The translations under genes were made by a program, and so were the position numbers. A DNA stretch of 36,315 nucleotides from Pseudomonadota bacterium (GTDB lineage: Bacteria > Desulfobacterota > Desulfobulbia > Desulfobulbales > Desulfocapsaceae), in contig JAHJLI010000229.1 of NCBI GenBank assembly GCA_018821785.1, forward strand, positions 1-36,315. Reading direction: 5' to 3'. Position 1 is the stretch's first letter; each line of letters starts with the position of its first letter. The notes under the pieces are model-generated. The model was given only the letters and a program-made list of their open reading frames with translations, ran no database searches and was not told where the DNA came from. Positions 12,434 through 20,975 of this stretch are shown piece after piece.

Positions 12434-15025
12434 ATGCAGATCAAACGGAGAGATTTTCTGAAGTTGTCGATGGCCGCAGGAGCAACGGCAGTTTTAAGCA
12501 GCTGCGGCGGGACAAAGGAACCGGCGATGAACGCCTTGGCTGCTAAAGGGGCCGGGGGCAAAATCGGTGAACTTCCCGGTGAGTGGAAGGCGTCCACCTG
12601 CCAGGGTTGTACCTGCTGGTGTCCGGTTGAGATTTTTGTCCAGGATGGCCGGGCGGTGAAAGTTCAAGGCAACAGGTATTCGAAACAAAATGACGGTAAA
12701 GTCTGTCCGCGTGGGCATCTCTCTCTGCAACAGGTCTACGACCCTGATCGGGTGAAGGTGCCGATGAAGCGCACCAACCCGAAAAAAGGTCGCGGTATCG
12801 ATCCCGGATTCGTGCCCATCTCCTGGGATGAGGCCTTCAATACCATCGCCGATCAGATGATGGCCCTGAGAAAGGCGGGTGAGCCGGAAAAATATATGTT
12901 GCTGCGCGGGCGTTATACCTACATGCGTGATCTCATTTATGACGCGGTGACCAAGATTTTCGGTTCACCCAACAACATCTCGCACAGCTCTCTCTGCGCC
13001 GAGGCCGAAAATTTCGGCGCTTACTACACCGAAGGTATATGGGGATATCGCGACTACGACATCGACAACTCCAAATATGTTCTGGTCTGGGGCTGTGATC
13101 CGGTCAGTTCCAATCGGATGGTGCCGGCCATGATCAAACGATTAGGCGATGTCCTCGATAGGGCAACCGTCGCGGTGGTCGACCCGAAACTGAACAACAC
13201 TGGGGCAAAAGCCCAGGAATGGTTGCCTCTGCTTCCCGGTACCGACGGTGCATTAGCTCTGGCCATTGCCCATGTCATTCTCTCGGAAGGACTCTGGTTC
13301 AAGGAATTCGTCGGCGACTTCAAAGACGGCAAGAACCTCTTTAAAGTTGGAGCCACGGTAGACGAAACGGCCTTTCTCGAGAAGGAAACACACGGTGTCG
13401 TGCGGTGGTGGAACCTGGCGGTAAAAGATATGACCCCAGCCAAGGCTGCGGAGATCACCAAGGTGCCCGTCGAGCAGATCATCAGGGTGGCGCGCGGCAT
13501 GGCGGCAGCGGCGCCGAACGTCGCAGTTTGGATGGGCCCTGGGGCGGCGATGCAGGTGCGAGGTGGCTATAGCGCAATGGCGGTCAACGCCTTGAACGGC
13601 CTTGTCGGCAGCGTCGACAATGTCGGCGGTACCTTGCCTTCGAACAAGGTGCCGGCGAAGAAAATGCCGGAGCTTGGTGCCTATCAGGATGATTTGGCTA
13701 AGAAGCACAGCAAGCTGAAGAAGATCGATCAGCGCGGCACCAAGGCATATCCCGCCCTTAACGAGGGCAAGTCGGGCGGCGGCTCTATGGCAAACAATGT
13801 TGCTACCGGCATCCTGGCCGCAGATCCGTATGATATCAAGGTGGCGGTCGGTTACATGAACAACTTTGTCTTTTCCTGTTCCGGGGCCGAGCGCTGGGAG
13901 AAGGCCATGGAGAAAATCCCCTTCTTTGTCCATATCACCACCAATGCGGCGGAGATGACCCAATATGCCGACATCGTTCTGCCCGGCGCCCATGCCAAGT
14001 TCGAAAAGCTCTGCTGGGTCAAGCAGAAGCAGAATCGTTATGCCCAGTGTACCCTGCTTCAGCCGGTGATCGAGCCGCTCTGGCAGGTGATCAACGACGA
14101 AACCGATTTTCCCTGGATGCTTGGGGAAAAATTTGCAGAACGCGGTTTTCCAAACCTCATCGATTATCTGAAAAAGGAATTCAAGGACCCGGAAACGGGG
14201 AAGATGGCAACCAATGCCAAAGAGTTCACCGAGTATGCAGTGAAGTACTATACCCAGGACATGTGGAACGGCAAGTCTAAGGGTGGTGACAAGATTGCCG
14301 GCTGGGAGGAGTTCAAAAAACGCGGCATGTGGAACTCCGACGCGCAGCCTTACAAATCGCGCTGGGGCGGCAAGTTCGGCAAGGATGTGGAAAAGGACGG
14401 CAAGAAGACTACCACGGGCACCGTCTCCCATAAATTTGAATTTTACAGCGAGACCCTGAAAAAGGCCTTGGAGGGGCACGCCGGAAAACACAAGACCACC
14501 GTCGATGATATCCTCTCCACCTGCAACTATATCGTGCAGGGAGAGCAGGCCTTTGTCCCCCATTACGAACCGCCTTTCCGTCACGGCAGTAAAGAGGAAT
14601 ATCCTTTCACCTTTATCGATTATAAATCCCGCCTCAATCATGAAGGCCGCAGCCAGAATTCGCCCTGGTACTACGAATTCAAGCATGTTGACCCAGGTGA
14701 TGTCGGCCATCAGGATGTGCTCAAGATCAACCCGGCCGATGCCGGAAAGCTCGGACTGAAAGATGGCGATGCCATTCGGGTGACCTCGGTTGCCGGCAGT
14801 ATCGAATGCACAATCCACCTCTGGGAAGGGATTCAGCCGGGCACGGTGGCCAAGGCGTTCGGCCAGGGACATTGGGCCTACGGCAGGACGGCCAGCAAGG
14901 ATTTTGCCAAGGGCAAACCGCGGGGCGGCAACAACAATACCCTGATGCCCTTTGATACCGAGCGGCTCAGTGGCGCGAATGTGCGTAACGGCGGCTTCAC
15001 CGGCGTAAAAATCGAACGACTTTAA
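12434..15025 (+). CDS. arrA: respiratory arsenate reductase catalytic subunit
   Basis: An 863-residue DMSO-reductase-family molybdopterin enzyme, close to the usual ArrA length. A Tat signal KRRDFLKLS (residues 4-12) sends it to the periplasm folded; SSCGG after it resembles a lipobox. The [4Fe-4S] motif is Cys56-x2-Cys59-x3-Cys63-x27-Cys91, with an extra Cys61. The ArrA-type active-site region is clear: LLRGRYTYMRD, then SSLCAEAENFGAYYTEGIWG with Cys188 as likely molybdenum ligand, then YRDYDIDNSKYVLVWGCDP. It reduces arsenate to arsenite as terminal electron acceptor. TAAGGAGGTG (12421-12430) is an ideal ribosome site for ATG 12434. It is first in the sigma-54 operon with arrB 20 bases downstream. 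ArxA and polysulfide reductases are the alternatives; the motifs favour ArrA. Confidence 0.9.
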   Translation: MQIKRRDFLKLSMAAGATAVLSSCGGTKEPAMNALAAKGAGGKIGELPGEWKASTCQGCTCWCPVEIFVQDGRAVKVQGNRYSKQNDGKVCPRGHLSLQQVYDPDRVKVPMKRTNPKKGRGIDPGFVPISWDEAFNTIADQMMALRKAGEPEKYMLLRGRYTYMRDLIYDAVTKIFGSPNNISHSSLCAEAENFGAYYTEGIWGYRDYDIDNSKYVLVWGCDPVSSNRMVPAMIKRLGDVLDRATVAVVDPKLNNTGAKAQEWLPLLPGTDGALALAIAHVILSEGLWFKEFVGDFKDGKNLFKVGATVDETAFLEKETHGVVRWWNLAVKDMTPAKAAEITKVPVEQIIRVARGMAAAAPNVAVWMGPGAAMQVRGGYSAMAVNALNGLVGSVDNVGGTLPSNKVPAKKMPELGAYQDDLAKKHSKLKKIDQRGTKAYPALNEGKSGGGSMANNVATGILAADPYDIKVAVGYMNNFVFSCSGAERWEKAMEKIPFFVHITTNAAEMTQYADIVLPGAHAKFEKLCWVKQKQNRYAQCTLLQPVIEPLWQVINDETDFPWMLGEKFAERGFPNLIDYLKKEFKDPETGKMATNAKEFTEYAVKYYTQDMWNGKSKGGDKIAGWEEFKKRGMWNSDAQPYKSRWGGKFGKDVEKDGKKTTTGTVSHKFEFYSETLKKALEGHAGKHKTTVDDILSTCNYIVQGEQAFVPHYEPPFRHGSKEEYPFTFIDYKSRLNHEGRSQNSPWYYEFKHVDPGDVGHQDVLKINPADAGKLGLKDGDAIRVTSVAGSIECTIHLWEGIQPGTVAKAFGQGHWAYGRTASKDFAKGKPRGGNNNTLMPFDTERLSGANVRNGGFTGVKIERL

Positions 15026-15045
15026 GGCGAGAGGAGGACTGAATC

Positions 15046-15810
15046 ATGACGCAATACGCGATGGTGATAGATCTGCGAAAATGTGTGGGCTGCGGCAGTT
15101 GTGCCCTGGCCTGCAAAACCGAAAACAATACCGCCCTGAGAAAGAACGGGCAGACCCACAACTGGGCCGATTACATCCACGAAACCACGGGGAAATTCCC
15201 GGATACTAAATATCGAACCCTGCCGGTGCTCTGCAACCACTGTAGCAAGGCACCCTGTGTCGAAGCCTGTCCGGTTGAACCCAAGGCGATGTTCAAAACG
15301 GCGGAAGGCATCACCATGCACAATGATGAGCGGTGCATCGGCTGTCGCGCCTGTCAGGAGGCCTGCCCCTACAGTATGAGCGAAGTAAAAAAAGACGGAG
15401 CATATGGCCAGTACAGCGTTATCAGCTATAACGACGAGGGTGCCCCCACACATCCGTTTTTTACCGATAAGACCGAACTTATCAAGGGTTGCACCACGTC
15501 CGGTGCGGAACTGGCGGCGAAAACCGGGGCGCTCCCCCCGGATAAAACAGCATATCGACATCCCGACTATGAAGCCGTGCGTCGCGACAATATTGTCGAG
15601 AAATGTATCTTCTGTGATCATCGCTTGAAGAATGGTGAACTCCCTTACTGCGTGTCGGCCTGTCCTTCCGGCGCCAGGGCAGTCGGCGATATCAATGACC
15701 CCGCCAGTGAAGTGGCGAAGCAGCTGAAGCAGCATAAACACTTTGTCCTGAAACCCGATGGTGGGACAAAGCCGAATGTCTATTATATCCGTGAGTACGC
15801 TGCGAGATAG
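15046..15810 (+). CDS. arrB: arsenate reductase iron-sulfur subunit
   Basis: A 254-residue ferredoxin-like electron-transfer subunit with four cysteine groups: CVGCGSCALAC near residue 12, CNHCSKAPCVEACP near 64, CIGCRACQEACP near 97, and CIFCDHRLKNGELPYC with VSACP near 187. These hold four cubane clusters that carry electrons to the molybdenum cofactor of ArrA. There is no signal peptide, as expected for a subunit co-exported with the Tat-tagged partner. GAGGAGG precedes the ATG. Between the first two cysteine groups and the last lies an insertion (about residues 110-180) typical of DmsB/PsrB/ArrB proteins. No membrane-anchor gene follows, so quinol oxidation must be supplied elsewhere, for example by a CymA- or NrfD-like protein. 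Confidence 0.92.
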   Translation: MTQYAMVIDLRKCVGCGSCALACKTENNTALRKNGQTHNWADYIHETTGKFPDTKYRTLPVLCNHCSKAPCVEACPVEPKAMFKTAEGITMHNDERCIGCRACQEACPYSMSEVKKDGAYGQYSVISYNDEGAPTHPFFTDKTELIKGCTTSGAELAAKTGALPPDKTAYRHPDYEAVRRDNIVEKCIFCDHRLKNGELPYCVSACPSGARAVGDINDPASEVAKQLKQHKHFVLKPDGGTKPNVYYIREYAAR

Positions 15811-15827
15811 AAGACCGGCGGCCCAAG

Positions 15828-15860
15828 GTGCGCGCCATGTCAGGCCGGCATGGCGCGTAC
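15828..15860 (+). promoter_or_regulatory. intercistronic hairpin between arrB and arrD
   Basis: A 12-pair stem (GTGCGCGCCATG and CATGGCGCGTAC, one G-U pair) with a 9-base loop lies 18-50 bases after the arrB stop. No T-run follows, so it is more likely an RNA-stability or processing element than a terminator. It could keep arrAB message in excess over the chaperone message. Confidence 0.5.
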
Positions 15861-15890
15861 TCTTTATGCACAAGAACAGATGGGAGCGTA

Positions 15891-16574
15891 ATGAACAGCC
15901 TAAGTGAGATTATCCAACGCAGTGACTGTTATAAACTGTTGGCCGCCTGCTTTTATGAACCTGATAAAAAGCTCTTGCTTGAGGAAAAGGTCTGCGAAAA
16001 TCTCGGGACCCTGCTGGCGCACCTTGCCCCAGATGTCGGCAAGTTAGCATCGGATGTGGCTCTTGCCTTGCAAGATTCTTCCCAGGAGCAATTGACGGTC
16101 GATTATGCCGCTCTGTTTATTGGGCCGTTTGAGCTGATTGCCGCTCCCTACGGCTCTGTTTATTTGGAAAAAAGTCGCCGTGTCATGGGCGATTCGACCC
16201 TGGGGGTTTTGCGTTTTTACCAGGATGCCGGGTTGGCCGTTGATGTTAGCGAACCCCCTGACCATATCGTCATAGAGCTCGAATTTATGTATTATCTGGC
16301 GGGCAGGGAGGCGTCAGCCGTGGCTGATGGTTTTGCTGATGATGCTGCGGGATATCGGGAGCAGCAGGTCCGCTTTCTCTCCAAGTATTTGCAGCCATGG
16401 GTCTTGGACTTATGTCGCTCGATTAGCTCCGGCACCACCAATCCCTTCTACAGATCTTTGGCGGACTGTCTCGGTGGATTCATGAGTTCTCCTGCGAGTA
16501 GACCAGTAATGGAGCAGACGGAAGCCGGAAATCGGTTTGTTCATCCGAAAGATGCAGATACTGTCGCTTTTTAA
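15891..16574 (+). CDS. arrD: TorD/DmsD-family chaperone for ArrA
   Basis: A 227-residue helical protein with the TorD-family signatures VDYAALFIGPFELIAAPYGS (about residues 67-86) and PPDHIVIELEFMYYL (about 121-135), the conserved pDH-x-x-x-ELEFM segment. Such chaperones bind the Tat signal and apo-form of a specific molybdoenzyme and hold it for cofactor insertion. The neighbour arrA is the obvious client. ATG at 15891 is chosen since GGGAG lies just upstream and the family begins with a short helix before residue 20; an in-frame GTG at 15828 falls in the intercistronic hairpin. The next gene starts inside its 3' end. Confidence 0.88.
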   Translation: MNSLSEIIQRSDCYKLLAACFYEPDKKLLLEEKVCENLGTLLAHLAPDVGKLASDVALALQDSSQEQLTVDYAALFIGPFELIAAPYGSVYLEKSRRVMGDSTLGVLRFYQDAGLAVDVSEPPDHIVIELEFMYYLAGREASAVADGFADDAAGYREQQVRFLSKYLQPWVLDLCRSISSGTTNPFYRSLADCLGGFMSSPASRPVMEQTEAGNRFVHPKDADTVAF

Positions 16575-17538
16575 TAATATCCCAGTTGAACAGGCACCGG
16601 TGGTTGAATTGGTGCAGGGAAGATGCTTGCGTCGTCGTCTGAATACCTGTGGGTGTCACTTGTGTCTTGAAGTTTGCACTTCAGAGGCACTTTTTCTTGT
16701 TGATCGGCAGATTCAGTTTGATGGCGAGAAATGTACCGGCTGCATGCGCTGCGCTGCTGTCTGCCCCAACGAGGCGTTGGTTACCGAATGCGATCTGGAG
16801 GAAGTACAACGAACGGTGCAGAGCTTGGCCCGGGAACAGCTGGTGATTTCCTGCACCAGAAAAAAACAGCTGTCGGCAGACGAAATTGCCGTCCCCTGTC
16901 TGGGCATCTTTGCCGAAGAATCACTCCTTGCCTTTGGCATGAGCGGGTGCCAGTCAATAGTATTCAATCTTGACGGTTGTTCGGATTGCGAAAACAGGGA
17001 TGCGGCAACTTCGTTTCTGACGACAAGGCGACGGGTGCTTGATATCGCCGCAGAATTCTTATGTACCGGACTTTTGATTTTTGAAGGTGTCGGTTCGTGT
17101 AGCATAAACACTTCGGCTGACAGAAGAGCCTTCCTTTCTTGTCTGCAGGCAAGTCTTGCGACGATCGCTTTGGGACCATCGTCTTTTCTCTCAACCGACT
17201 CTCCGAAAACATCCGGACGGAGAATCCCTGTCAGGGCGAAAATTATTGAGAAAGTCTTTGCCGACACCGCCATCGAGAGCAGAGCGAAGCTGCTGTCCCT
17301 CTGCACCCATAGATTAACATTGAGCGCTGCCTGCAACCGCTGTCCCCTTTGTACCGGGATCTGTCCGACGGGGGCGCTACGGATCAACGGTTCAGGCACG
17401 GACAAGCAATTGCTGTTTACGAGCACGCGCTGCAGCGGGTGTGGCTTGTGTGTGTCATTCTGCAAGCAGTCGGCAGTATCACTTTCCTTTTCTCCCCTTT
17501 CCGCCAAAGAACCGATCCCGGCGATATCCAAGTCCTGA
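16552..17538 (+). CDS. four-cluster ferredoxin-like protein of the arr operon
   Basis: A 328-residue soluble protein with two [4Fe-4S] motifs near the N-terminus (CGCHLCLEVC from Cys33, CTGCMRCAAVCP near 62) and two near the C-terminus (CNRCPLCTGICPTGAL and CSGCGLCVSFCKQSAV). The middle part (about residues 95-230) has no cluster motif but has scattered cysteines, including LDGCSDCENR, and a Rossmann-like look. There is no signal peptide or membrane segment, so it should be cytoplasmic. ATG at 16552 overlaps arrD by 23 bases, so it is translationally coupled to the chaperone. NapF-like roles (cluster loading or redox maturation of the molybdoenzyme before export) are plausible. It is not a quinone-reactive subunit. 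Confidence 0.75.
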   Translation: MQILSLFNNIPVEQAPVVELVQGRCLRRRLNTCGCHLCLEVCTSEALFLVDRQIQFDGEKCTGCMRCAAVCPNEALVTECDLEEVQRTVQSLAREQLVISCTRKKQLSADEIAVPCLGIFAEESLLAFGMSGCQSIVFNLDGCSDCENRDAATSFLTTRRRVLDIAAEFLCTGLLIFEGVGSCSINTSADRRAFLSCLQASLATIALGPSSFLSTDSPKTSGRRIPVRAKIIEKVFADTAIESRAKLLSLCTHRLTLSAACNRCPLCTGICPTGALRINGSGTDKQLLFTSTRCSGCGLCVSFCKQSAVSLSFSPLSAKEPIPAISKS

Positions 17539-17556
17539 GTGGTTACTCCTTGTGCT

Positions 17557-17587
17557 GCTTCCAATTCTCTTTCCGTGGAAAGGAAGC
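17557..17587. terminator. possible hairpin between convergent genes
   Basis: GCTTCC (17557-17562) pairs with GGAAGC (17582-17587), and CTTTCC-GT-GGAAAG (17569-17582) lies within. These nested inverted repeats sit in the 60-base gap between the convergent ferredoxin and TauE/SafE genes and could end both transcripts. There is no T-run and the inner loop is too short to form unchanged. Confidence 0.35.
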
Positions 17588-17598
17588 CCCCCGTGTTA

Positions 17599-18387
17599 TC
17601 ATTTCAACATCTCAAGAAAGCTGCCTCCAAGGATCAACTGGATACCGGTCAAAAACAACAAGCCATAAACTATCCGGTTAAACCAGGTATCGCTGCAACG
17701 TCGATTGAGCTGGGCTCCCACTTTTACCCCCAGCAAGGCAACCGGAAGCAGAAGAAAAACGACATAAAGATTTCCGACCCGCAGCAGATTGAGTTGGGCG
17801 TAAGGGACAAGTTTAATCACGTTGGTGATCATAAAAAAATAGATTGTCGTGCCGACGTAGATGTCACGGGGGAGATTTTGCGGTAAGAGATAGACGAGGG
17901 CAGGCGGGCTGCCAACATGGGCCAGAGTTGAGGTAAAGCCCGAAATAGTACTCCAGAAGATACCTTCTCCAATACTTGGTGTTCGCCTGGCAAGCACACC
18001 CGACAAGAATGAACGGCAAAGCTGAAATGCCACAAAGGACAGGGCCAGTATGCCGATACCGATCTTCAACACCCGTTCGTTCCCACTGAAATAACCAAAA
18101 AAAAACCACCCTGCGGCGATACCCAGGATGGAACCGGGAACCATGATCAGCAGGTTGCGTCTGTCAAAACGGGCACGATACTGCTGTATCGCCATGAAGT
18201 CGGAAATGATCAGTATCGGCAGCAGTAATGCTGCTGCTTCTGCCGTAGAAATAGTCAGAGCCATGAGCGGCGTGGCGATGACGCCGATACCGGCGCCAAA
18301 ACCCGCTTTGGATATGCCGATCAAGGCAACCGATGCCAGCGCGCTGATCCAGAAGGCTATCGGGTACTGAGGGAGAGCGTCAAACAT
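17599..18387 (-). CDS. TauE/SafE-family sulfite/sulfoacetate-type exporter
   Basis: A 262-residue protein with about eight hydrophobic helices. The family pattern is seen in two halves: LIGISKAGFGAGIGVIATPL near residue 20 and GFTSTLAHVGSPPALVYLLP near 150, with ending LTGIQLILGG. TauE/SafE proteins move small anions such as sulfite, sulfoacetate or related sulfur compounds across the inner membrane; the substrate here is unknown. It is convergent with the arr operon and separated from it by 60 bases, so it is not part of that operon. No Shine-Dalgarno is evident before the ATG. In a sulfur-metabolising anaerobe it could export sulfite or thiosulfate. Confidence 0.85.
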   Translation of the reverse strand: MFDALPQYPIAFWISALASVALIGISKAGFGAGIGVIATPLMALTISTAEAAALLLPILIISDFMAIQQYRARFDRRNLLIMVPGSILGIAAGWFFFGYFSGNERVLKIGIGILALSFVAFQLCRSFLSGVLARRTPSIGEGIFWSTISGFTSTLAHVGSPPALVYLLPQNLPRDIYVGTTIYFFMITNVIKLVPYAQLNLLRVGNLYVVFLLLPVALLGVKVGAQLNRRCSDTWFNRIVYGLLFLTGIQLILGGSFLEMLK

Positions 18388-18866
18388 AGTTGAGGAACTG
18401 TTACATCATCGTAGATTGTTAAACCGGTTTTCTGCCTCAGAGAAGGCGGCGATGGTTCAATCAGTCATGGGGTACTTGTATCATAACGAAGGACATTCTA
18501 CCAGAATTCCGTTATCGGAAATACTCATGGTCACAATCCCTTACGGTCAAGGGATGTGGCTTACCTTGTGACAGGGGTGAATGCTGGCAGTAACATTTTC
18601 AATTATCCAGCATAAAGGGAATATGATCCTTACCCGATGGGTCAATATATGTCGATTTCGAGATAAAACGTCTGTTATTCCTCAGTCTTGAAAAACATTG
18701 TCGTAACCAGGTGAACAATGTAAGATTGGTTGTCCATCCAAATGAAACCTGGCGGTGGAGTCCATCGGTAAACACATCCATTGAAAAAGATTCGGCAGCT
18801 TTGGCCGCCGGAAACCAGCTGAACGACCACCCGTTGCTGCCATGAGGCAGCCTTAGGACTACTTCT
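18388..18866. other. intergenic region, 479 bases, with two small hairpins
   Basis: No convincing gene is seen. ATCCCTT-ACGGTC-AAGGGAT (18536-18555) is a perfect 7-pair hairpin and ATGCTGG...CCAGCAT (18581-18613) a 7-pair stem with a long loop. The region must hold the promoters of the divergent TauE/SafE and Kef-type genes, but no clear -35/-10 pair was found. Confidence 0.5.
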
Positions 18867-20855
18867 ATGGGCATTGCAGCCGATATCATTATCCTCATCG
18901 TTACTGCTTTCTTTTGCGGGCTTCTGATGCAGCGCCTTCGCCAGCCGCTGATTCTCGGTTATCTTCTCGCCGGTGTTGTTCTCGGGCCTTATACCGGTGG
19001 GCTGACGGTCACCGACACCCATGACATAGAACTCCTCGCTGAGATCGGTGTGGCGCTTCTGCTCTTCGCCCTTGGCTTGGAGTTTACACTCAAGGATTTG
19101 AAGCCGGTTAAATACATCGCACTGCTCGGCACCCCGATACAGATTTTGCTCACCATAGGACTGGGTTTGGCAATCGGTCTGCTCTTTGGCTGGGAATGGC
19201 GGGCCTCATTATGGTTTGGGGCCATGATCAGCCTGTCTTCGACCATGGTCATCCTGAAAACCCTGATGAACCAGGGTTGGCTCGGCACCCTGTCGAGCAA
19301 AGTGATGATCGGTATGCTGATCGTCCAGGATCTGGCAGTGGTGCCGATGATGATCATCCTGCCGCAGCTTAACGATCCGGCGACAGGATTGGGGACGCTG
19401 TGGCTTGCTGCGGGCAAGGCGACCCTGTTCCTGGCGACCATGCTCCTCCTCGGCAATAAACTGTTGCCGATCCTGTTACGGCACATAGCCAGGCTGGGTT
19501 CCCGGGAGTTATTCCTGCTGGCGGTAACATCCATTGGCCTTGGAGTTGGTTATGCCACCTACCTGGCCGGCCTGAGTTTTGCCTTTGGAGCCTTTATCGC
19601 CGGCATGGTTCTCAGTGAATCCGACTATGGTCACCAGGCCCTGAGTGATATCATTCCCCTGCGGGATCTGTTCGGACTGCTATTTTTTACCTCGGTGGGG
19701 ATGCTTCTCGACCCCCGCTTTCTTCTCAATAATCTGGGCCAGGTGCTGCTTCTGGTGGTGTTGGTCGGTGTCGGCAAGGGGGCCATTTTTGCGGTCCTGG
19801 CGAGAATTTTTCGTTACGGCAATGTCGTTCCCCTGGCAGTTGGTCTCGGATTGTTTCAGATCGGTGAATTTTCATTTGTTCTGGCGAGAGTTGGGGTGGC
19901 AAGTGATTCGATAAGCAAGGATCTCTACAATTTGGTCCTGACCGTAGCGGTAATGACCATGATTCTGACCCCCATTGTTTCGGCTCAGACCGGTCGTCTC
20001 TATGCCTTGAAAAAGAGGTGGTTTCGACACGAACCGCTGGAGTCGATCAATTTTCCGGAACACGCCCTGCGCGATCACGTGGTGATCGCCGGTGGTGGCC
20101 GCGTGGGTTTCCAGGTTGCATCTGTCCTTGACCGAGTCGGCACCTCGTTTGTCATCGTGGAAATTGATCAACACAGGGTGGAAGAGACCAAGGCGGCCGG
20201 GTATCCGGTAGTGTATGGCGACGGCAGCCATGAAGTCGTGCAGGAAGCCCTTGCCATGCACAGGGCCTCACTGCTGGTGGTTACTACCCCAGGTATTGTC
20301 GTGGCTCGGGCAATTATCAAAAATGCCCGCAAGGTTAACAGCCGGATCGGGGTTGTGGCGCGTATGGCCGAACCTTCTTTTTTCGAAATTTTCAAGGAAC
20401 TTGGAGTGAGGAATCTGGTGTATCCGGAATTCGAGGCGGGACTCGAGATAACCCGGCAGGCACTTCTTCATTTACACCTTCCCGTTACGGAAATCCAGAG
20501 GCAAACCGAGGCCATTCGGCAGCAACTTTTAGCGCCGCAATTGGCGGAAAGTGAAGATTACCAAACGCTTGGCCAAATGCGGGCGGCTGAACACTATTTC
20601 GACCTGCAGTGGGTACGGTTAAAGCCTGGGGACAGTTTGATCGACAGGAGTATCGGTGAGGCTGAAATCCGCAAAATGACTGGGGCTTCGGTAGTTGGAA
20701 TTATTCGCAAGCAGCAGCTGGTCCCGAATCCCGATGTCGGCTTTCGCTTTCAGGATGGTGATCTGGTGGCAATCATTGGCTCGGGGGAAGCTCGGGCCAG
20801 CTTTCATCGTTTAGCCGAAAGTCTTGAGAGGGAGGGCGATGGAACAATGGTGTAG
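18867..20855 (+). CDS. Kef-type CPA2 monovalent cation:proton antiporter with TrkA domains
   Basis: A 662-residue protein. Residues 1-380 form a 12-helix Na+/H+-exchanger domain (starting [20 protein letters not shown], with [15 protein letters not shown] and [16 protein letters not shown]). Next comes a cytosolic TrkA-N (RCK) domain at about 403-520 with the dinucleotide-binding [17 protein letters not shown] and acidic end FVIVEID, then a TrkA-C domain at about 570-650. Such proteins expel K+ or Na+ in exchange for protons, gated by nucleotide or thiol ligands; KefC relatives respond to glutathione adducts of electrophiles. It stands alone, so any tie to the arsenic genes is only proximity. 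ATG at 18867 is directly before the first helix. Confidence 0.9.
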   Translation: MGIAADIIILIVTAFFCGLLMQRLRQPLILGYLLAGVVLGPYTGGLTVTDTHDIELLAEIGVALLLFALGLEFTLKDLKPVKYIALLGTPIQILLTIGLGLAIGLLFGWEWRASLWFGAMISLSSTMVILKTLMNQGWLGTLSSKVMIGMLIVQDLAVVPMMIILPQLNDPATGLGTLWLAAGKATLFLATMLLLGNKLLPILLRHIARLGSRELFLLAVTSIGLGVGYATYLAGLSFAFGAFIAGMVLSESDYGHQALSDIIPLRDLFGLLFFTSVGMLLDPRFLLNNLGQVLLLVVLVGVGKGAIFAVLARIFRYGNVVPLAVGLGLFQIGEFSFVLARVGVASDSISKDLYNLVLTVAVMTMILTPIVSAQTGRLYALKKRWFRHEPLESINFPEHALRDHVVIAGGGRVGFQVASVLDRVGTSFVIVEIDQHRVEETKAAGYPVVYGDGSHEVVQEALAMHRASLLVVTTPGIVVARAIIKNARKVNSRIGVVARMAEPSFFEIFKELGVRNLVYPEFEAGLEITRQALLHLHLPVTEIQRQTEAIRQQLLAPQLAESEDYQTLGQMRAAEHYFDLQWVRLKPGDSLIDRSIGEAEIRKMTGASVVGIIRKQQLVPNPDVGFRFQDGDLVAIIGSGEARASFHRLAESLEREGDGTMV

Positions 20856-20975
20856 TACCTTTGAATTTCTTTTCTTGTTTGACGAGGTTAGCTCATAGGG
20901 CTGGCAATCGTACAGACCTTTTTCTAAAGAGATTTGCCGCGTGAGTATGGGTTCTGCCTGAAGGAGACTGGAGCT

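Noticed and set aside
13253..14872. Long open frame (539 codons) antisense to arrA
   Set aside because: It lies entirely across the strongly supported arrA gene, has no recognisable domain, and long antisense frames are expected opposite GC-rich third positions.
18867..20855. Kef-type antiporter as part of the arsenic island
   Set aside because: It is separated by a convergent gene and a 479-base gap and has no arsenic-type operator, so a functional link is not supported.
20854..20877. Third copy of the palindromic repeat after the Kef-type gene
   Set aside because: AGTACCTTT and TTTTCTTG match one arm, but the middle differs and the opposite arm is missing, so it may be chance or a very decayed half-copy.
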